Shown one piece after another: positions 59,963 through 64,000 of a stretch of DNA of 64,000 bases. The notes below the pieces were generated by a model, which saw nothing but the letters and a program-made list of their open reading frames with translations, had not been told where the DNA came from and searched no databases. The position numbers were made by a program, and so were the translations under genes. The stretch's first letter is position 1. Each line of letters starts with the position of its first letter. Source of the stretch: Fimousia sp036311565 (GTDB lineage: Bacteria; Bacillota; Clostridia; Lachnospirales; Lachnospiraceae); assembly GCA_036311565.1 (NCBI GenBank), contig JAXJPR010000017.1, positions 1-64,000 on the forward strand, read 5' to 3'.

Positions 59963-60210
59963 TAAAAAAACTTCGTCTCTCAAAAGAGACGAAGTTATAT
60001 CCGCGGTTCCACTCTTAATTAAAATGCCTGACGGCACTTTCTCTCACACAGTTAACGCCTGTTTACGAATTAAGCTACTCATCTCTTCGCCCAATCAGTT
60101 CACGGATGCATTCCCATTCTCTTTCCTAAAGTCTGCTTTCAGCCGGTGGCAAACTCTCTCTGCTAGTTCCAATATGGTACTTCTTCCGATCATCACTTTT
60201 TCATATACAC
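59963..60210 (-). promoter_or_regulatory. T-box riboswitch, Cys specifier (TGC), controlling cysE-cysS
   Basis: On the minus strand the T-box sequence AGAGTGGAACCGCGG (60001-60015) precedes a terminator AACTTCGTCTCT/AGAGACGAAGTT with T-run (59963-59996). Stem I shows the apical segment GCCACCGGCTGAAAGC and the specifier loop GGGAATGCATCC, in which TGC at 60108-60110 is a cysteine codon, matching the genes downstream. Uncharged tRNA-Cys should stabilise the antiterminator. Confidence 0.93.
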
Positions 60211-60215
60211 AATAT

Positions 60216-60244
60216 ATATTATGAAATTTCTGACCATTTGTCAA
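60216..60244 (-). promoter_or_regulatory. Promoter of the T-box operon
   Basis: On the minus strand TTGACA (60239-60244), 17 bases, TAATAT (60216-60221), starting at the end of the upstream GNAT gene. Confidence 0.85.
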
Positions 60245-61315
60245 CTAGATTATTTCACCGATCATCACTGGAGAAAGTGGATTAATCCATCCAAAATCCG
60301 GATATTGCACCAATAATGCCTCGCAATCATATCCAAATAATAACTTTGTTAAATCCAAAATATCAATTGCAACATCCACATTTACATCTGATGGCTCTAT
60401 GCTGCATCCATCTACTCTAACATGTATTTGAAAAGTTCCATTTTGATGCTCCAGATAACGATCCCTGATTCGAATCACAAAATGATGTTCTCTTTTGCCT
60501 TTCATCATAGGCAGCAATAAATCCAGGCGAAGAATTCTCACCATGATATATGCCTTTTTTCCCTGACTTTTTCCATCTAATGTAATTTCGATCTGTTTTT
60601 TGGGAAAATAAGCTGCAATTTCTTCTTTCATCTGCAGAATATCATCCGCAAACATTTGTCTGATATAAATCTTATCCTCCTGGCCATAACAGCAGAATCC
60701 TTTTACTTTTCCACACTCTTGCAATACAAGTATCTCTCCATCTTCGCAAAGGCACTCTTCCCAAAGTTGATTCAAGTATTTCTCATCTATCCACGTATAT
60801 ACTTTATAATGCTTTCTTAAATATCCGTTAAGAAATTCACAGGCACTTTTATATAATTCTTTCTTTAATGGCTGCAGCCTGCTGTTATCCTGATACTTAC
60901 AACTTTTTATTTCTTCAGATGCAAAACTTTGCACAAAAGCAAAATCAAACGGTTCATAATAAGCTTTATTCGCTGGCATCAGATACGTAAATACTTCATT
61001 GTTCTTTGCCATATCTGACATACAACGAAGAAGCATTTCCCTCATAATTCCCTGTCTTCGGTATTTTTCCAAAGTAGCCACACCGACGATATAATGCAAA
61101 TCCAATCGTTCTTTTCCTACCTGCATTTTATATGGATTTAAATGAATCATTCCAACAATTTCTTTTTGATTTTGTGCTGCCATCACCTGGTTCTTGGAAT
61201 ACATATTTTTATAATAAAAATCAATATATCTTTCTGTATCCCCAAAAACTGTTTTCCACATCTTCCGAAAACTGTTTTCCTGCTCCTTCTTGTCATCATA
61301 AAAAAGATTCATCAT
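60245..61315 (-). CDS. GNAT-family acetyltransferase, Eis-like
   Basis: A 356-residue protein with an N-terminal GNAT domain (IVGMIHLNPYKMQVG, then VATLEKYRRQGIMREMLLRC, the acetyl-CoA loop, about residues 77-96) and a second domain, then a C-terminal sterol-carrier-like segment (VDVAIDILDLTKLLFGYD). This layout is that of Eis-type N-acetyltransferases, whose substrates include aminoglycosides and peptides in other species; the substrate here is unknown. Its ATG overlaps the ispF stop as ATGA. Confidence 0.8.
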   Translation of the reverse strand: MMNLFYDDKKEQENSFRKMWKTVFGDTERYIDFYYKNMYSKNQVMAAQNQKEIVGMIHLNPYKMQVGKERLDLHYIVGVATLEKYRRQGIMREMLLRCMSDMAKNNEVFTYLMPANKAYYEPFDFAFVQSFASEEIKSCKYQDNSRLQPLKKELYKSACEFLNGYLRKHYKVYTWIDEKYLNQLWEECLCEDGEILVLQECGKVKGFCCYGQEDKIYIRQMFADDILQMKEEIAAYFPKKQIEITLDGKSQGKKAYIMVRILRLDLLLPMMKGKREHHFVIRIRDRYLEHQNGTFQIHVRVDGCSIEPSDVNVDVAIDILDLTKLLFGYDCEALLVQYPDFGWINPLSPVMIGEII

Positions 61316-61866
61316 GATTCCCTCTTACATCCGGCACAATTGGCACAATTAGGAGCCAGTTCCTCTGCCATCGGATCAATATATCGGTAATTTGCCACTG
61401 GAGAAATAAGACAAACTGCCTGTGCGCTAATCCCCTGTCCTGTGCCAGTAAAACCTAATCCCTCTTCTGTCGTTGCTTTGATATTTACCTGACTAATGTC
61501 TATACCTAGTACTTTTGCCACATTTTCTCTCATAATCGGAATATGCGGAGCCATTTTCGGACGCTGTGCAATGATTGTTGCATCTAGATTTTCAATATAA
61601 TAGTTTTCCCCATCCAATAACTCTTTGGCTGCCGCAAGCAGTTTTAAACTATCTGCTCCTTTATATTTTGGATCAGTATCCGGAAAATGCTTTCCGATGT
61701 CGCCCAATGCAGCCGCTCCAAGCAATGCATCTGTAATTGCATGAAGCAGTACATCCGCATCTGAATGCCCTAACAATCCCTTTTCATAAGGAATTTTTAC
61801 TCCTCCAATGATCAAATCTCTTCCCTCTACTAATTTATGAACATCATATCCCATTCCTACGCGCAT
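61312..61866 (-). CDS. ispF: 2-C-methyl-D-erythritol 2,4-cyclodiphosphate synthase with cysteine-rich tail
   Basis: IspF makes a cyclic intermediate of the non-mevalonate isoprenoid pathway. The family start RVGMGYDVHKLVEGRDLIIG has the metal Asp and His, followed by GLLGHSDADVLLHAITDALL, DIGKHFPDTD and TTEEGLGFTGTGQGISAQAV. The core ends at about residue 155 as usual, but about 29 more residues follow, ending CANCAGCKRES. GGAGG precedes the ATG at 61864-61866. The tail is unusual. Confidence 0.94.
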   Translation of the reverse strand: MRVGMGYDVHKLVEGRDLIIGGVKIPYEKGLLGHSDADVLLHAITDALLGAAALGDIGKHFPDTDPKYKGADSLKLLAAAKELLDGENYYIENLDATIIAQRPKMAPHIPIMRENVAKVLGIDISQVNIKATTEEGLGFTGTGQGISAQAVCLISPVANYRYIDPMAEELAPNCANCAGCKRES

Positions 61867-61920
61867 GATGAGACCTCCTTTTTTACATAATAAACTAAAA
61901 CGATTATACCATTCCTTTAA

Positions 61921-61957
61921 AAAAAGAAAAAGACTCCAGAAAACATTTTCTGAAGTC
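61921..61957 (-). terminator. Terminator after the tRNA pair
   Basis: On the minus strand GACTTCAGAAAA-TG-TTTTCTGGAGTC, one mismatch, followed by TTTTTCTTTTT, just beyond tRNA-Met. Confidence 0.88.
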
Positions 61958-61962
61958 ATGGA

Positions 61963-62036
61963 TAGCGACGGGCAGATTCGAACTGCCGACACCACGGGTA
62001 TGAACCGTGTGCTCTAGCCAACTGAGCTACATCGCC
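61963..62036 (-). tRNA. tRNA-Met (anticodon CAT), elongator type
   Basis: Cloverleaf on the minus strand: acceptor GGCGATG/CGTCGCT, D stem GCTC/GAGC, anticodon stem CACGG/CCGTG with loop TTCATAC (CAT), T arm GGCAG-TTCGAAT-CTGCC, discriminator A. The anticodon stem lacks the three G-C pairs of an initiator tRNA and residue 1 pairs (G-U), so it is the elongator. Confidence 0.96.
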
Positions 62037-62062
62037 ATGTATAAAGTTTTATTGAAGAAAAA

Positions 62063-62135
62063 TGGGACCAACAGGGCTCGAACCTGTGACCCCCTGCTTG
62101 TAAGGCAGGTGCTCTCCCAGCTGAGCTATGATCCC
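62063..62135 (-). tRNA. tRNA-Val (anticodon TAC)
   Basis: Cloverleaf on the minus strand: acceptor GGGATCA/TGGTCCC, D stem GCTC/GAGC, anticodon stem CCTGC/GCAGG with loop CTTACAA (TAC), T arm ACAGG-TTCGAGC-CCTGT, discriminator A, no encoded CCA. It is transcribed before tRNA-Met, 26 bases away. Confidence 0.97.
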
Positions 62136-62203
62136 ATTGTCTTAACGACAAGATTTATTATATTCCAACTGAATACAAAAGTCAAGCATTTTTTTACATT
62201 TTT

Positions 62204-64000
62204 TTATCTTTCTCTTATTTTACTTCCTACGTTGGATTTTTCAACTAAAATTTGCGCATCAATTTTTTCCTTTAATTCTGATACATGAGAAATAATTCCT
62301 ATGGTACAGCCAAAACTGGAAAGTTTTTTCAATGTTTCCACCGCCTGCTCTAGTGATTCTTCATCCAAAGATCCAAATCCTTCGTCAATAAATAATACCT
62401 CAATTTGAATTCCTCCTGCATAACTTTGTACAATATCACTTAATCCAAGCGCCAAACACAGTGCTGCTTTAAAAGATTCTCCGCCAGACAAAGATTTCAC
62501 CGGTCTTTTTTTTCCTGTATAATAATCCAGAACTTCGATATCCAAATGATTTTTTCTCCGTGCATCACTTAATTCTTCTACTCTGAATAACTCATAGCGC
62601 CCATTTGTCATAACAAGCATTCGTTGGTTCGCAGCTTTTAAAACATCATCAAAGTATGCCATCAAAACATATTGTTCAAATTTTAAAGCCCTTGCATTTC
62701 GACCATTCATAAGAGCGTCTACATCTCCTGCAATTCCATACTGCTCTTCTAACTTCTTTTTCTGTTTAATTTTGCTCTTTAACGAATTTAATGCATCTTT
62801 CGTTTGCTGCATATTTCCATGCAAAATTTTGACTTGACTTTTTAACTTTTGATATTTCTCTTTAACTTCTTCTTTTTGAGGCAGTTCTTCCTTTAAGACT
62901 CTTTCCTTAAGCTGTATGTTCTGTCTGCTTTTTTCTTTTCTTACTGCGCGATTGGCTTCTTCCTGCTGGAGCAGATGCTGCATTTTTTTATGCTCCTGTT
63001 CCCATCGTTTCTGAAAGTCAAGAATTTTTTCTTTTAAATCTTTTATGCTTTTTTGTAAATTTTTTCGTTCTGGAAGTTCATCTGGAAGTTCTTTGCGCAT
63101 TACATCAACCATTCCCTTAAGACGAATTACTTCCTCTTGTTTTTTTTGATAAGCTTCCTGCAAAGAATTTTTTTGGTTTTCATAATCTTCTATTTTACAT
63201 TCGAACCTCTCACATTTTTTCTGGATTTTCTGATAATATTCTTTGTGTGCTTTTATTTTTGTCAATTCCTGCTGGTTTTTCTCCAACTGACTGTCTATCA
63301 AATCTATTTTTTCTTCAATGGTACATACTCCCAAAATTTGTTCTTTTTCTTTTCGAACTTCTTTTTCCCATTGCTCTAATGCCTCTTTTTTTCCTTTTGC
63401 TGCTGCCAATGCTTTCAAAAATATCTGTTCTTTTTCTTCCCACAAAGTTTTTGCCTGTTCTACTTCTTCTTTTAAAGGTACATTTTTAGAAATAGAAGCT
63501 TTTTTCGGATGGTTACAAGAACCGCAAACTGGACAGGGTTTGTTTTCTTCTAACGTCTGTGCCAAAATACCAGCCATCCCGTCTTGAAATTCCATTTGCA
63601 TTTGTTCATACACAGTTCTTTTTAATATTCTCTCCTGTTTTGCCTCTATATACGCCTTCTGAACTATATACAGTTCTTTTTCCATGGATTCTTTTTTCTG
63701 TAATTTCTCATGAAGATTATAAATTTGATTTCTTTCTCGCCCCAGTTTTTCCTGTAGAGCAGATACATTCGCCTCTTCTATCAGTATTTCTGATTGTAAC
63801 TTTAGTTCATTTTTCCATTGTTCCACTTGAATTCTATCTTTTTTTATTTGACTTTCTATTTCTGACACCTTTTCTTGTTTACTTCTTGTTTTTTCCAATG
63901 CCAGACTAAGCTCATTTTCTTTTTGTTCAATTTTTTCCAATCGAAGAATCCACTGTTCTTTCTCCTGCAATTTTCGTTTCTTTTCTTCCTGTTCTGTCTG
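62204..64000 (-). CDS. sbcC: SbcC-type exonuclease ATPase, C-terminal part (runs off the window)
   Basis: The visible 598 residues have long coiled coils around a zinc hook (KPCPVCGSCNHPKKA) and the ATPase C-lobe with the signature KSLSGGESFKAALCLALGLS and Walker B LFIDEGFGSLDEE, ending ISHVSELKEKIDAQI. SbcC pairs with the SbcD nuclease to cut hairpins and protein-blocked DNA ends. The frame is open to the window edge, so the Walker A domain and the likely upstream sbcD are outside. Confidence 0.93.
   Translation of the reverse strand, partial: QTEQEEKKRKLQEKEQWILRLEKIEQKENELSLALEKTRSKQEKVSEIESQIKKDRIQVEQWKNELKLQSEILIEEANVSALQEKLGRERNQIYNLHEKLQKKESMEKELYIVQKAYIEAKQERILKRTVYEQMQMEFQDGMAGILAQTLEENKPCPVCGSCNHPKKASISKNVPLKEEVEQAKTLWEEKEQIFLKALAAAKGKKEALEQWEKEVRKEKEQILGVCTIEEKIDLIDSQLEKNQQELTKIKAHKEYYQKIQKKCERFECKIEDYENQKNSLQEAYQKKQEEVIRLKGMVDVMRKELPDELPERKNLQKSIKDLKEKILDFQKRWEQEHKKMQHLLQQEEANRAVRKEKSRQNIQLKERVLKEELPQKEEVKEKYQKLKSQVKILHGNMQQTKDALNSLKSKIKQKKKLEEQYGIAGDVDALMNGRNARALKFEQYVLMAYFDDVLKAANQRMLVMTNGRYELFRVEELSDARRKNHLDIEVLDYYTGKKRPVKSLSGGESFKAALCLALGLSDIVQSYAGGIQIEVLFIDEGFGSLDEESLEQAVETLKKLSSFGCTIGIISHVSELKEKIDAQILVEKSNVGSKIRER

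Noticed and set aside
1..64000. CRISPR arrays, prophage or insertion sequences
   Set aside because: No regularly spaced repeats, transposase, integrase or phage structural genes were found in any frame.

Overview
The window is chromosomal DNA of a low-GC, anaerobic, spore-forming Firmicute, most likely a gut Lachnospiraceae relative. Evidence: pyruvate formate-lyase, pyruvate phosphate dikinase, spoIVA and a spoVB-type flippase behind sigma-E-like promoters, sigH, a Cys-specific T-box, RecU, RelQ and RemA. Almost everything lies on the minus strand. There is no phage, insertion sequence or CRISPR array.

Layout, in plus-strand coordinates. 1-1.1 kb: start of pflB with a possible leader ORF, then an XRE regulator divergent from a small exported protein across a perfect palindrome. 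1.1-3.8 kb: dgt, a sigma-like protein without region 4, uppP. 3.8-12.1 kb: a tightly packed run from the RsmF-like methyltransferase down to rpoZ (rRNA modification, YgiQ, SDR, recU, yicC, remA, gmk, rpoZ), ending at a strong terminator. 12.2-15.3 kb: relQ, an M23 peptidase, rnhA and fabH; fabH has a consensus promoter overlapped by a FabT-like palindrome. 15.4-27.9 kb: spoIVA, aspartate aminotransferase, gpsA, plsY, der, DUF512, pgeF, yraN, rnhB, rbgA, lepB, rplS, trmD, rimM, the conserved Firmicute ribosome-assembly and lipid block.

28.0-34.6 kb is the main accessory region. It holds an MFS transporter of the YdiM/YdiN type (broken by a one-base frameshift), a YdiB-like quinate/shikimate dehydrogenase, a two-domain old-yellow-enzyme/FeS/FAD reductase and a xylose-isomerase-like TIM barrel, with a divergent LysR regulator. 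Together they look like an anaerobic pathway for hydroaromatic acids such as quinate or shikimate. It sits where khpA, rpsP and ffh would normally precede rimM.

35.0-41.6 kb is a surface-polymer operon behind a perfect consensus promoter: polyprenyl-phosphate sugar transferase, CDP-glycerol-type glycerophosphotransferase, two 'sugar-transfer-associated' ATP-grasp proteins (one an internal duplication with a decayed first half) and a nucleotidyltransferase. 41.7-55.4 kb: nagA, ppdK, a dipeptidase, a C39-like peptidase, a Crh-like HPr protein, a nitrilase-family amidase, a Nudix hydrolase, a beta-CASP nuclease, mnmA-iscU-iscS and the divergent flippase. 55.4-64 kb: tRNA-Thr, the T-box-controlled cysE-cysS-mrnC-rlmB-sigH-HAD operon, a GNAT protein, ispF, tRNA-Met, tRNA-Val and the C-terminal part of sbcC running off the window.
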